Assembly: GCA_928724745.1 (NCBI GenBank) | Contig: CAKMXJ010000016.1 | Location: forward strand, 448,501 to 512,500 | Reading direction: 5' to 3' | DNA: 64,000 nucleotides | Source of the DNA: Anthracocystis setariae | Taxonomy: Eukaryota > Basidiomycota > Ustilaginomycetes > Ustilaginales > Ustilaginaceae | The notes under the pieces: model-generated | What the model was told of the DNA's origin: nothing | Database searches by the model: none | Seen by the model: the letters and a program-made list of their open reading frames with translations, nothing else | Part shown: positions 10,743 through 22,397 of the stretch, piece after piece | How the letters are laid out: the number at the start of each line of letters is the position of its first letter | Numbering within the stretch: the stretch's first letter is position 1 | Translations under genes and position numbers: made by a program

Positions 10743-12963
10743 GGACGTTGCAGGTGTAGAAGGATGAAAAAGTGGCTATCCGGTTGACTCGGATGGATGG
10801 GCAATAATAATTGCGGAGAAAAAGGCTGAGATGTACTCTTGTGTGGTGCGCAACTGGGTATCGTGATTTGCTGCTGCTGAGGATGTGTAGATGGAGCAAG
10901 CACAGGACTGAGTGGCTGAGCAGCGCTAGATTGGAAGGTATGGATAGCAATGAGGTCGAAGAGGATGGACTTGATATGATCTCATTCCAGCGAGAGCGAA
11001 TGGAAGGATTTGCGAGATGCGAGACAATGACCAGCAAAGCAGCAAATCAAGCAGACGACGACGACGACGACAACAACAGTGAACAGTGCGGTGGTGTTTG
11101 CTGCAACAAGGTTGAGCGTCGAGGCTTTGATGTGCACTGAAGCAGCAACGCCGGGTAATGGAGCGATGTCTGCGGTGGAAAATAACGTGGGATTTGCAAT
11201 TGTTGGATGCGATTTCGGTGGAGGTAGAAGCCGTTTCCGATGACAGGTGTCGATATGCGAGGTGATATGCAAAATAGGGCTCGGAGCTTGCAAAACCCGA
11301 CGAAACAGATGCTGAATGGATGGAAGGACGAAGAGGATGGATGGATGGATGGATGGATGGACGATCAACAGATGCTAACGAGGCCGAGATGGTGGTAGAG
11401 AGGAGCAGGTCCGCACGAGAGACCAAGAGCTAAGGGAATCGGAACAGGGAAAAGGGAACCAGGGTCGGCCAGATTGGGGCAAGGGCAGGGGGTTTGAGGG
11501 GGATTATTGCTGATGGGTGTCGAGTGCCTGAGACCTGGTCAACCTGGTCCAAAAAAGTGCGATGAGAAGCGGTTGGCGCGAGATGTCAACACTACTACTG
11601 GCAAGGATGCGGTGCGGTCGTGTAGAGAGCATGAGGCGAACCAACCAACGTGAGAAAGATCGAGGCACTGGAGCAGAGGCCGAGGTCAAACCTGGGACTA
11701 ATATTGAGACGCGTCTCTGGACATGAGGCGGCAAGGCAAGGCAGATGCACCGCACAGAAAATGGATAATTAAATGGTGTCGACAGTGCGCTACAGGCAGG
11801 CACATGTGCAGTGTAAATCGAATTTGACAGCTTGAAATCCAATTGTGCGCAGTCGATTTTGGCAGAATTTCGACGTCAAATGGAGTGCCATCCACTGCCG
11901 CCACTTTGGCCTCCCTCCCCTCCCCTTTTCTCGCTATCTGACGACACGTCTCGAGCATCGGCTCCAGGCGCGTCAATGATACGGCACTCCACCAGTCACA
12001 GAGTGTCGTTTGGTTCGATGCAGTCCCCCAATGGAACCAACGTGTACTGTAGTACAGAGTAGTTGCGCTCCGCCTTGATTTTGGTTTTTTCTTTCTTTTC
12101 GAGCGTCCGTCGCGTTCTCCTCTGCTGCTGCTGCTGCTGCATGCACCTGGAATTGGGCAATACTGTACTGGGTTGCGTGTGTTCAACGCGATTGTCCGTC
12201 GCGTTGATGGTTTGATGCTGTAGTAGTATCGCAGATACCTTGTCAGCGTACGGAGCATAATATATTTATACGATTCTCGTTGTTAACTTATCGACCAAGC
12301 CACCCAGCGGCCGCCTATCTCTGGTGCTAGACCGTCATTGTCTCTGGCTTGTGCAGTATCTTTATCGCTGGGTGTCACGCTTGTGATGAACAATCGCTAG
12401 GATATCTTGTGCACGATAAGGGGCTGTCCACAAACCCTTGAAGGCTGTCTCGCGGGTCCTGAACAACGCCTCACCATCCTGGCTGCTAGAGATTCTGCGC
12501 TCGTACGAGAACAACAACAAAAGCTTGCGCTTCGAACAAATGCTTGCTATGTGTCATTGGTGCCATTGTCAACAGCGAGGGTTCATGGTGTTTGGCCGCA
12601 GTGAAAGTCGCTCAGCATTTTCAGACCAAGCTGTTAGATTGACTTCAACAGAGGAAGTCGTCGGCCATACAAAGGTTGGCGGGTCAGCACTTGGACAGGT
12701 GCTGCTGAGCTGACCACCTTGAAACGCTCCCAAAGCAAGGCTAGCCGAAGTGGACCTATCTTTCAAGACCCAATCTGAAAAAAAAGAAAAAAAAACACAA
12801 ACGAGCATGACAAGTATGTAGAATGCATGAAGTTTTCGAGACTGATGCTTGGATATGGTACAGAAACAAAGAGAAGCAGGTCAAGAAGCTGGAAAATGGT
12901 AGGTTTCCATCGCCATTCCACTGCAACTTGGTGGTGAGTTGGCTTGTAGACGGAGGTAAGCGG
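10743..12963. other. 2.2-kb non-coding region upstream of the Whi3-like gene
   Basis: No frame in this stretch looks like a protein; the short ones are Ser/His/Arg-rich readings of simple sequence. It holds a GAC-type trinucleotide run (11054-11071), a GGAT tetranucleotide run (about 11335-11361) and a CTG run (12121-12140). Expected contents are the promoter and long leader of the Whi3-like gene and the 3' region of eIF3k. Confidence 0.5.
11335..11361. repeat. (GGAT)n microsatellite
   Basis: Six to seven tandem GGAT units in the non-coding region upstream of the Whi3-like gene. Confidence 0.9.
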
Positions 12964-14300
12964 TTATGCGCGCAGGATGGGAGATTGGGCCTGGGAGAGC
13001 AACTTGTGCATTTGGTCGAGCGTGATCTCTTCACGAATGACGGTGGCCTTGATCTCGTTGTCTGGGTTGGCAGGAACGATGACGGTGGCGTTGGCGATCT
13101 TCCAGCCTGGTTGCGCGTTGATAAAGTCGTGGAGCTGCGCGCCTTCGAGGTTGAGGTAGCTGCCGATGCGCTTTTCGCTGATCGAGGTGAAGGAGCCCTT
13201 GACCGAGTTGAGTGCCACCTTGCGAGCGGCGTTGTCGAACTCGCTGATCTTGGCGGCGTACTCGCGAACGTCAGAGTACTCTTGGCTGTCAAGTGTCGAC
13301 CAGAACTCGCGGAAACGAGCCTGGAAGAGCAGAGTGCTGAGCTGCGACAGGCGTACGATCAAAGGGTCGATGAGGTGACCGGCAGAAGCGATCTCCTTGG
13401 GCTTCTCGACGATCTCGGCCTCATCGTCGCCAGCGAGCGATGCCGCATCGTCCTCGGTCTTGGTCTCCTTTTCCGCCTTGACAGGGATGGTGGGCAATGG
13501 TGCTTCGCCGAGAAGAGAGATGCAGAGGTTAAAGTCGGGCATGGGCGCAGCCACGAGCGCCTTGAGCAGGATGTTGACAACGACGACATAGTTGAAGTCG
13601 GCAGGGTTGAATTGGTATCTGTACGGTGCGATCAGGTATTTCAATATGAACAAAATCAAAGGTCAGCATGATGCTATGCATTGAGCTACCATGATGCCAA
13701 GTATCGAGCGCTACCCAGCACGGGCCATAGAAAAGTGGAGGTGCGTAGAGTCGGTCCATTCGGTAGTTAATGATGATGATGCCAAATGTTGCGACCGGGT
13801 TTGCCATATAGCCTAGCAAGATGGCGAGGATGATGCTGGAACTCGGTGTGGAAATCAGATAGAGCTAATATAGATGCACGTCATCGACTGCCTGGGGCTT
13901 CACTCCCGACAGCCAATCGCTTTGCATTTTGGTAATACAGGATCATCATGTAAAAGTAAGTCCGAGACCACCCCAACGGCAGCAGTAGCAGTAGCAATGC
14001 GACGAGTAGTTGAAATGCTACGGTTGATTCGGGTGTCGAGGGTATGGTTTGGAGGGTGATACGGAAGGCGCTGTGGCGGTACGATGGATGATGGTGAATG
14101 TCAACTTACAGTTTGAGGATGGCGAGGTTGGCGAGAAGGTCGTAGGAGCCATCATCGAGTTGCTGAGCGAGGTAGTCGTGGAGAACGTCGAGGTTCTGAG
14201 GGTTGTAACGGTCGACGCCCGAGATGAGCTGCTCGATGTGTTCGGGCCGCGACGATGGCGAGACCCACTGCGATGGGCTTGCTGCTGCTTCGGAAGGCAT
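12964..14300 (-). CDS. eIF3k: Translation initiation factor eIF3 subunit K (spliced)
   Basis: 281-aa protein encoded by exon 1 (14110-14300) and exon 2 (12964-13618), joined across a 491-bp intron (donor GTAAGT, acceptor TACAG); the split codon restores Leu in LKLYQFNPADFNY, the segment most conserved with animal eIF3k. The N-terminal half (IDR/VDRYNP-type segment, DGSYDLLANLAILKLYQFNP) and the C-terminal winged-helix/PCI half follow the family. A charged insertion rich in Glu/Lys/Asp/Ala after LLGEAP makes it longer than the roughly 220-aa animal protein. eIF3k forms a peripheral pair with eIF3l on the 40S-bound eIF3 octamer. It is divergently arranged with the isomerase gene, whose ATG is 480 bp away. 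Confidence 0.93.
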
Positions 14301-14780
14301 GGTGTGATTTGCTGCGGGTACTGATGATGCAGTGATAAATAAAGAAAAGCGGAGGGCGATGTCGACGAGCGAGCAGCTGTCAGAAAGTGGTGCAAATCTA
14401 GAAGATTGCAACAAAGTGTGTGTGTGACTGTGACTGACGCCGAGCAAAATTGCAAGAAAAGCGCAACACACCCACCGTTTCACTCTGTGACTTGCCTTTG
14501 AGCGTCGTTGTCTGCAGAATCGAATTTCAACATTACGTGCGAGAGAAATTCTCTTTCCATCTCAATTAACCCGATTTGAGTCGCGATGGATCTTGTGGGC
14601 TGATCAGCCTGAGCTTGTTGGGTTTTATAGAGTAGTGTTACTCTTAGAGCCGCATATTAATAAAATATTAATAATTCTGACGCGGCGCACAACGACGGCA
14701 AAGCTTCTCTGTAATTATGAATCCCTGGTTCATCCTCTCACCTCTACTCCACACCCCACACCCATCCCTCACTTGGCAAC
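14301..14780. promoter_or_regulatory. Divergent promoter region, eIF3k and IDI1
   Basis: The 480 bp between the two start codons must carry both promoters and leaders. An A/T-rich block lies around 14650-14670. I see no recognisable operator; boundaries are simply the two ATG codons. Confidence 0.5.
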
Positions 14781-15661
14781 ATGTCGACCACTACTACTAC
14801 TACAACTACCGACACGGTCCCACAGTCGTCTACCCTCACGCTCGACTCGACGCTCGCCGGCTACGATGAGGAGCAGATCCGACTCATGGAGGAGCGATGC
14901 ATCGTCACCGACAATGATGACAACTATCTCCGCGATGGAAGTAAGAAAGAGTGCCATCTTATGTCCAACATCAACAAAGGCCTCTTGCACCGTGCCTTTT
15001 CCGTCTTTCTTTTCCATCCCGATACAGGCAAGCTCCTCTTGCAACGAAGGGCGCCCGAGAAGATCACCTTCCCCAACATGTGGACCAACACTTGCTGCTC
15101 CCACCCGCTCGCCATCAAGGGTGAGCTTGACCAAGCAGAACAGATCGGTAAGTCTTTCTTCCATATTCACAAAGCGATACACGTATCGGCATACGTTCTT
15201 ACCCACGCAAACCTCATGCATTTGCCAAATCTTATCCTCCAGGCGTCCGCCGCGCTGCGCAACGCAAGCTCGACCACGAGCTCGGCATTCCCGCCGAACA
15301 GGTTCCCCTCGATCAGTTCCAATATCTCACCCGTATCCACTACCTCGCCCCCAACAACGATCCCGAAAACAAGTGGGGTGAGCACGAGATCGACTACATT
15401 CTCTTTATCACTGCCCACGTCACGCTCAACCCCAACCTTAACGAGGTCTGCGACACAAATTGGGTCTCTCCCGACGAGCTCAAGCAACTCATGACCGAGC
15501 TCGACCCATTAGCCTTTACGCCATGGTTCAAGCTCATTGTGCAAAAGTTCCTCTTCCCCTGGTGGGCCGATCTGTTGGCAAGGAGCGCCAATCATGCCAA
15601 GCCCCTCGATGCAAAGTCTCTGGCTGACTTGACAGATCACAACATTCATCGTATGCTCTAA
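14781..15661 (+). CDS. IDI1: Isopentenyl-diphosphate delta-isomerase (spliced)
   Basis: 261-aa Nudix-fold enzyme that interconverts isopentenyl and dimethylallyl diphosphate in the mevalonate pathway. Exon 1 is 14781-15147, the intron 15148-15242 (GTAAGT to CTCCAG), exon 2 15243-15661; the split codon gives Gly in [18 protein letters not shown], which is the Nudix helix region. The catalytic cysteine lies in [10 protein letters not shown] and the catalytic glutamate in [10 protein letters not shown], both intact. The N-terminus starts with a poly-Thr run and lacks a clear organelle signal. Length matches fungal type-1 isomerases. Confidence 0.96.
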
Positions 15662-16279
15662 CCAGACGCTCGAGACGCTCACTCGTCGCCTGCCAATGCA
15701 AATTGTTCCTCACCCACGTCACGCTCTACATGAGCCCACCCTCGCGAGACACCATTGCGTTTGATACCCCCCCCTTCCCCTCCCCGTTTCTCTCATCTCA
15801 GAAGCCATCTGGCGCCTCTTGCACATCCTCACAACCAATTACTCCATCTCTCCTCAGCTGTCTCTGTACATAACTCCCTCCATCGTCATATAGAACACCC
15901 TCGGTGCGCCTGGTGTCTGTGTTGTCCCCAATCTAAAATCCAAACGCACAATCGCTCAAAAACAAATCCCCACACACACTTTCACAAAATGATCTCACTC
16001 AAGCTTCACATGCCAATCGAGCAAACCGCAGACGCTACCGAGGTTAGGATCGAAAACGAAACTCCATGCTTACCAGGAGTCCGGTGTTATTTTTGCAGGG
16101 TGAGAAAAATGGGAATCTTCAGCTAACCCTGTGCAGAGGTTTGGCATCGAAACAAGCGTGCGGTAGGTGTGTAGGTAGGTATGCCGTGTAGGATGTAGGT
16201 ACGGGTGAAGTGAAAAAAAAAGTACAACGAGGATGTGGGGGTGCAAGGAACGACGAGATCTGAGACAAACACCAATCGC
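15662..16279. other. Intergenic region between convergent genes
   Basis: Holds the 3' untranslated regions of IDI1 (plus strand) and RPL9 (minus strand). A C-rich run lies near 15767-15790. The longest plus-strand frame (about 120 codons from 15755) has no protein-like composition and no known family. Confidence 0.6.
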
Positions 16280-17359
16280 TTAGGCCTCGGCCTTGACAAC
16301 GGTGCTCTTGCCAGTGCAGTAAACACCGTCGAGGAACTTTCGGATATCCTTGTTGCGCACAAGCGTGGCACCGTGCAGAAGAGCGGCCGACTGCGAAACG
16401 AGGTCAATGTCGTTACCCTCAACCAGAACCTGGTCCTTCTGTGCCTTGTCCTCCTGGATCGTGACGCCTTCGAGCATTTGGATGTTACGAACACGCTTCT
16501 CGCCAAGGAAGTTGCGGATCTCGGCCGACTTGTTGTCACCAGCAATGATGATGTTGATGGGGAAATGGGCGTAGACCGCACGCATCTTGTACTGGAAACC
16601 AACCGTAACACCCTTGATCATGTTGGCAACGCATGCCTGGGCGGTACGCAGGCAAGCGGCGTGCTTGCGGCCGGCGTGCCACACAATGAACTTGATCTTC
16701 TGACCAGTGGGGCCCTTGATGATACGGGCATCAAGGTTCATGTGCTTGAGCGACTGTTGGTTGGAAGGAAAAGCCAAAGTGTGAAAGGAGGCAGACGTCA
16801 GTATGAAACGTTGAGGTGGTGCAATCGTATCCAGCATCCGACCATGTTGCCGGCAGCAGCTTGAGTGACGAGCTTCCATGCTCAACAGTATATCGCGTGT
16901 CTTTGCAACCTGTCTGCTGATTCCTGCTGCTTCCAACCCATCTCGACGAGTTCTTCTAACTTGACTGCATCGACCCAAATCGGCGTAGATCTCGCTTGAA
17001 TGACACCTTTCGCCAGGCCGCCGGACATCCTCAAGATCCGTATCCTATAGACTGACACACCTGCCTCTAAGAGCCTGTGTTGCGCGATACGAGGCTTTTG
17101 GTCTGACCGCCAATCGGTTGCAATCCTATCCTGTATTGTGGCTTCACGTCCTCCTCGCTAACTCCGTTGATGAGACCTGCGGTAAATGATTGCCTTCGAC
17201 CTCTACTGCTGCTGGAATTGTCGTTGTGTTGTTAGGTGATGTGATGCTAACCTTGGTAAGAGAGCCGCGGGGACCCTTGACGGTGAAGACACGCGACGAG
17301 ACGCTGACGGAAACGTCAGCGGGGATCGCGAGGTCGAGCTCCTTGAAGATCTGCAGCAT
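16280..17359 (-). CDS. RPL9: 60S ribosomal protein uL6 (L9), spliced
   Basis: 193-aa ribosomal protein. Exon 1 is 17252-17359 (36 codons, MLQIFKELD to GPRGSLTK), exon 2 16280-16753 (from SLKHMNLDARII); the intron is 498 bp with a GTTAGC donor and CAACAG acceptor. The joined product follows yeast and animal L9 throughout: SSRVFTVKGPRGSLTK, NMIKGVTVGFQYKMRAVYAHFPIN, EIRNFLGEKRVRN, NKDIRKFLDGVY. It sits near the sarcin-ricin loop and stalk base of the large subunit. A TTCACAG acceptor-like site lies just 5' of the ATG (17366 region) and a donor-like GTTAGT is near 18055 on the same strand, so a leader intron, common in ribosomal protein genes, is likely but unproven. Confidence 0.94.
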
Positions 17360-18963
17360 CTTTGATCTGTGAATATATGGACGCAAGATGTACGGTCAAG
17401 GTCAGTGTACTGCTCGGCAAGTGGTGTGCAGGTTGCAAAGGACAGCGCTGTTGACAGTGTTGTAGACGAGCACAAAACACGGAGCACGGATATGATGGTC
17501 GCAAAAGGCGTGCTGAACAGGTGGACGGTCGCAGGAGAACAACGTGGATGATGTAGGTCGAGGGTCATGTGTTGGCAAGGTGAAGGTTCCTGCATGTCAT
17601 GTAACGCTACTGATTTTGATAGTCTTTGAGGGGTTCTTTCCGTCATCCTCTGATCAAGACAGCGTCCAAAAGTGCGAGATGGATGTACATGCCACCGCAC
17701 TGCCATTCTAGAGTCTGCAGTCTGTCGAGACCATCAGCGATTCCGGTCCATACACATCGAGGATCTGGCTGCGCTTTCCATGCAGCCTAAAATCAAGACC
17801 CTCCTGTCGACAAGAGCCAGATATTATGCGATGCGTACATATGTTGTAAATGTGGATTGGTGTCGAGAGATGGTCGTTGTTGTGGAAGCCGGCAGGTATG
17901 TAGCTGAACAGACGCTGATCCTGTCTTTTGACTTCTGCTATGCCACCGATTGTTGGAAGATGTGCGTCCAATGTTCTTCGTAAGTCGTTGTTGGCGCTGC
18001 GTGCTGTTTGTTTGTCGTCTGTCGATGCGTGTATTGCTATGGGTGGGATCTACTAACCTTGAGGTGATATGGGGTGTTGACGTAGGGTGAGAGTAAGGAG
18101 GATGACCGGATGGCGACCAAGCTTCTTTGCGCGTCGAGCACACCAGCCTGCGGTCCGACTCTTGGCTATTCACTTGTCACTATAGTCAATGATTCCAAAC
18201 AGGCTTGCACATGGCGATCTCTAGTTCCAGCTTTCCACTTTAGCTCACCAGCTGCCTAAGAATCCAAACGAGAGCTTCCATTCACTGAGATGTGCCTGTC
18301 TGCTGACCTAGAAATTGTGGCTGCCTGTAGCCAGCAGTCGGGCCTGCGATCCTCCCTTGGTTGGCTAGAAGAGTTGCGCCTCAGCGAAAATCAAATGGGC
18401 GCTGCATTTCACTTTTTCTTCTTTCTAATTTGAGTCGAAAATGAATTGGTGCGCCGAGCTCAGAGTCACATGATACCTCGGCCGAGCTTATCAATCATTC
18501 GACTGTAAGCCAGAGCACAACCTAACAAAGAGATGATTTCTTTAAAAAAAAACTCCCCGATTCTGAACATCGTATCTCGATCCAATATTGATGCGATCTA
18601 GCGTCCAAGGGAGGATGGAGACCGACAAGTCAATTGCAAGGAAGCGACCAAGTCGACCAGATGCTATCTGCGAGCCCCTGGTAGACCGCAGAAGGGAGGC
18701 TGCCGAACTTGGGTTGGCGTCAATCGTCAAGTCAAGTACCAAAGGAAGAAAAGTCACAAGGAGCAGTCCTCGCTGAGCTAGATCGCCACAAAAAGTCCCT
18801 TCGGGTTCAAGCGGCAACTCGATTGCCAAAGGAGAGGTATGATGATGGGGCTTCCATATCGCATCGTTCAGACACACTTTTGGCGTTCTCAAAGGGAAAA
18901 AAAAAAAAACATATTATTGTGGAAAGCAAGAAATCCATTTGGCGAAACTCTATAAAGAGCCAA
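17360..18963. other. RPL9 upstream region and Unc-93-like 3' region
   Basis: Contains the RPL9 leader and promoter (minus strand) and the 3' flank of the transporter gene. I searched both strands for box C/D motifs that might mark an intron-hosted snoRNA and saw no convincing pair. Short frames here are not protein-like. Confidence 0.5.
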
Positions 18964-20538
18964 CTACAGCTGATCACCTTTCAGATCGTAATCGGCAGTC
19001 TTGAGACCGCTCTGCTTGAGCTTTTCCCTGTCCTCCTCGCCCGCATACGTCCTCGCCTCGTGGATCTTGGTACCGTCCGGCAAAATACCAATCTTTCGCA
19101 CAACCAACCACGCTGGCAGGATACTGATCGCCCACTGAGCTGTGTTGATCCCAGCCACAGCATCCAGCCTGAACCTGGTGCTGTTGACTCCGTAACTGAC
19201 ACACTGACCCGCACTCTCCACTCCCCTAACAATCGATGCCAGGCGGATAAGCTCGGCAGGGTCGTCGCTGATGTTGCCGATGATCCAGTAGTTGAGCTCG
19301 TACATGACGTTGAATCCGATTTGCAGGAAGATGTAGACGCCGAACGCCTTTCCGTAGCCAGGCGAGGTCCAGTCGAGCGTAGGTTTGGGCACCGTGGTGT
19401 GCAATTTGTTCATCATGTAGATGGCCCATGCCCACCAGCCGGCCTGAAGCGTGTAAATCACGATGAACGAATAACGAGCTCGTGTGTTGACTGTGGGCTT
19501 TTTCCAATCCAGGAAGAAACCGAGAATGTAGTTGGACAGCGCAGCGGTGACGGCTGCCAGCAGCGAGCCGAGCGCACGCGATCGCACGGTGAAGTAGTTG
19601 ACAGCGTACGTGCCAATCAGCGCCTCGGACCAGGTGGATTGCCAAATGACGGGAAGCAAAAGGAGCACCTGAGGCTTGCAAAGCGTCTTGATCATCAGCT
19701 GAAGCTCTCTACGCGTGGACGACTCGATGTGAAGGTACACCGGAGTTTTGTCGGTGCGCTGAACCTTGTGAGGAGGCGAGAGCAGCAACGCGGCAAACGG
19801 AGCCAAGCATTGAAGCGCGACGAAGACAATGTAGGTGTTGGTGGATACGGAGCCCTTATTGTCGTTGTTGTAGTTGAGCGCAAGGTTGATAATGCCGCCA
19901 AGGAGCTGTCCGAGCACGCGGAACATGAGCCAGTACGAGATGTACCTTGCCTGCTTGTGCCTCTCGGGGTAACCGAGCGCAATGCTACCTTCGATGCTCC
20001 AAAACGTGCCGGCGCTGCCACAAAGCGCAGCACCGAGGATGATAAGCCACTGCGCTCCGCTGACACTGTTGAGATAGAGACCTGCAGCGTAAGGCGCATA
20101 GCCCAGGGTACCGAAGATCAAGCACGCTTTGACGCTGGTCTTGGACACGAGCGAGCTGGTAAAGAACGAGGTCAACACCATCAATGCAAAGGTCAACGAG
20201 TTGGCAGCGTTGACCGTGGCCGGTTGGGCGCTCCCGCCCGCTCCGAGCGCCGCATTTGCACCCCAGATGCCTGGAGCCAGGAAGGAGCAGATTCCGAGCA
20301 CTGTGATCTGGAAGAAAGTCGATCGGAACCACGAGGGATTGTTGCCGTCCCATACGGGACGAGCTTCGGGCTTGGGGTCGCGAAGGCCGACGATTTCAAG
20401 GAATGTGAGCTTCGCAATGCCCTGGTGGGCAACAGGGGCCGCCTCCGCTTGCTCAGAGGAATCGAGCGACTTGCGATCCTGGTTGGAAGAGAGATCATCG
20501 TTGGTAGCCACGATGGGCTTATCGTTGTGCTCCGACAT
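18964..20538 (-). CDS. Unc-93-like (DUF895) major-facilitator membrane protein
   Basis: 524 aa, with a hydrophilic 60-residue N-terminus (Ser/Asp/Gln-rich) and then about 11-12 hydrophobic segments in the pattern of the major facilitator superfamily. Features of the fungal Unc-93/DUF895 branch: FFQITVLGICSFLAPGIWGANAALGAGG at the first membrane span, GSIALGYPERHKQARYISYWLMFRVLGQLLGG in the first half, and a conserved second half ending in a charged tail. The substrate is unknown for fungal members; animal Unc-93 relates to potassium channel regulation and Toll-receptor trafficking, which cannot be carried over. It could act at the plasma membrane or vacuole. The minus-strand start at 20538 has a suitable ATG and no intron is needed. 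Confidence 0.85.
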   Translation of the reverse strand: MSEHNDKPIVATNDDLSSNQDRKSLDSSEQAEAAPVAHQGIAKLTFLEIVGLRDPKPEARPVWDGNNPSWFRSTFFQITVLGICSFLAPGIWGANAALGAGGSAQPATVNAANSLTFALMVLTSFFTSSLVSKTSVKACLIFGTLGYAPYAAGLYLNSVSGAQWLIILGAALCGSAGTFWSIEGSIALGYPERHKQARYISYWLMFRVLGQLLGGIINLALNYNNDNKGSVSTNTYIVFVALQCLAPFAALLLSPPHKVQRTDKTPVYLHIESSTRRELQLMIKTLCKPQVLLLLPVIWQSTWSEALIGTYAVNYFTVRSRALGSLLAAVTAALSNYILGFFLDWKKPTVNTRARYSFIVIYTLQAGWWAWAIYMMNKLHTTVPKPTLDWTSPGYGKAFGVYIFLQIGFNVMYELNYWIIGNISDDPAELIRLASIVRGVESAGQCVSYGVNSTRFRLDAVAGINTAQWAISILPAWLVVRKIGILPDGTKIHEARTYAGEEDREKLKQSGLKTADYDLKGDQL

Positions 20539-22248
20539 GTTTGAGCAGGCCTGAGGGCGGAAGAGGGAGAAGGCAGGGTGAGAATGTAGGGAGAAAGGAT
20601 TGTCGAGGAGTGACCAGAAATCAGGCTAGATTAAGTAGGCAATGGTGCGGACCTGACGGGCGCCAAACGAAGAAATCGAACACGAGGTTGGTCGAGGTTG
20701 GACTTGTTCGCTGAGAAGCCACGCGGGAAGATCGAAAGACAGCGAGCGATAAGATGAAAAACAGCAGAAAGTTGGAAAATCAGGCACAGGATGGCATCGA
20801 AGCAGAACACGTGTACCGAAGGGATGGTGGTAGCGAGCCAAAAGCAAAGGAACGAGAATGGTGTGCTAGGGATCGAGGAACAGGCCGGAATGGAAGCGGG
20901 CAAATCAACGACCGAGAAATGGTGAGTGAGAGAGAGAAGGAGAGACCTGTCAGGGCTGATCTGGGACTTGAGCAATGACTGCTGTGGATCACGTCTTTCG
21001 AATAGCACCTTGGCTGTGAATACCGGAGGCGGTGAGGCTCTCCAGGTACAGTAGAACCTCGCGCTGCATTAGCCGAAGCTATTCAGGGACGCATCATCGC
21101 TTGAGCGACTGCGCCGCTTAGGAAGTGGGCCACACACGTGTTCCTCGAGTCTTGTCATGGCAGAGTTGTTTCACAATCATCCGCAGAGAAGCACTTTTCT
21201 ATGACTCGAACCGCTTGGATCCTGTATGAACAATCGATGGTATGAAGCACACAATATGATGATGGAGAAGGGCTGTCAACCTGATGCAGAGAGGATGGCG
21301 CGTAGAATGCGGGGTCGCAGAATTGGACGAAGAGACGCGACATTTGCATCTCCGGAAATTCGATTCCTAATAATTGCAAATCTCTGGTACAGTACAGTAC
21401 AGCACAGTGCAGTACCAAACAATCGCCAAGTCGCCGCTCCCTTTCACGCTACTACACTACTACTACTCTAGTAGTGTACTACTGTATCTGGTCCCCCCTA
21501 TACATGTTGCCGTGAAAGCAATCCTTTTTGCTTGGCAAATCAATGTCGTTGTGTCTGAGAGGGTCCTGGGGGTCACACGACCTGTCCAAGCCAAATCCGA
21601 ATAAAGCATCGATCTTGCAAAGCATCGAGCATTCAATCTCAGTTGACCGGTGTCTAGACGTCAACGTGGGCGAGCCATTTGCAAGGTCAGCCCAAGCTTG
21701 CCCACTTCCGACAGAGTATCTTTCGGATGGTGGAATGTGGAAAGGCGATGGCGAGCTGATGGTGATACAGCCGATGCGGGCAACAACTCTGTGATTGGAC
21801 GATGAAATCGAGATCAAAAGCATATCAGTTGCAAGCCGATGATAAAATTGCGTGACTTGCTTCTAACCGAGTTTTCTGCAGTTTCATGCACCATGTTCTC
21901 GAAAATTGCATCTAGTGTGAGGAGCTTCAATCTGACAAGCAACGCGAAAATGCCGAAGATTAATTGGGCTTACATAATTGACAGAAAAAAAGGGGTGAAC
22001 AGAACGACACAGAACGACACAGCACAGCACAGCACAGCGCAGTGCAAACCAACATGCCCAGAAAACCAAACGGGAAAAAGAGAAAACTGTCCGTCTTCTC
22101 ACCACCACCAAACGCTTCTTCTCTCTCAGCCATATGCAGTGACTCGACTCGATTTGACATCGTCATTGTCATCGTCACGGATACCTAAAAACAAACATTT
22201 GCTTCGAATCCACGCATATCGACAACGCGAGGATCAAGTGCAAACACC
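20539..22248. other. Divergent intergenic region, transporter and ThrRS
   Basis: 1.7 kb between two divergent start codons. There are repeated GTACAGTACAG-type triplets near 21390-21415 and a run of ACAGC/ACAGA pentanucleotides at about 22000-22040. No convincing gene; the frames present are short and overlap on both strands. Confidence 0.5.
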
Positions 22249-22366
22249 ATGTCGTCCTCCGCACCTCAACCCGTCTCTTCGGTCTCGGAGCCAAGAGACC
22301 CCGTTCAACACCTCGCCGACGCTACTCAGAATGTCGACCTCAACGCACAACCACACCAGCAGCAAA

Positions 22367-22397
<31 letters not shown>

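Noticed and set aside
12407..12713. Two overlapping plus-strand frames of 65 and 91 codons
   Set aside because: Overlap each other in different frames, no motif, no codon bias; treated as non-coding.
15755..16126. Plus-strand frame after IDI1
   Set aside because: Starts in a C-run, has no protein-like composition and lies in the expected 3' untranslated region.
16754..17251. Box C/D snoRNA inside the RPL9 intron
   Set aside because: No TGATGA/CTGA pair with a closing stem on the transcribed strand.
18709..20544. Long plus-strand frame (611 codons) opposite the Unc-93-like gene
   Set aside because: Mirror of the minus-strand gene; Arg/Val/Asp-rich composition and no family resemblance.
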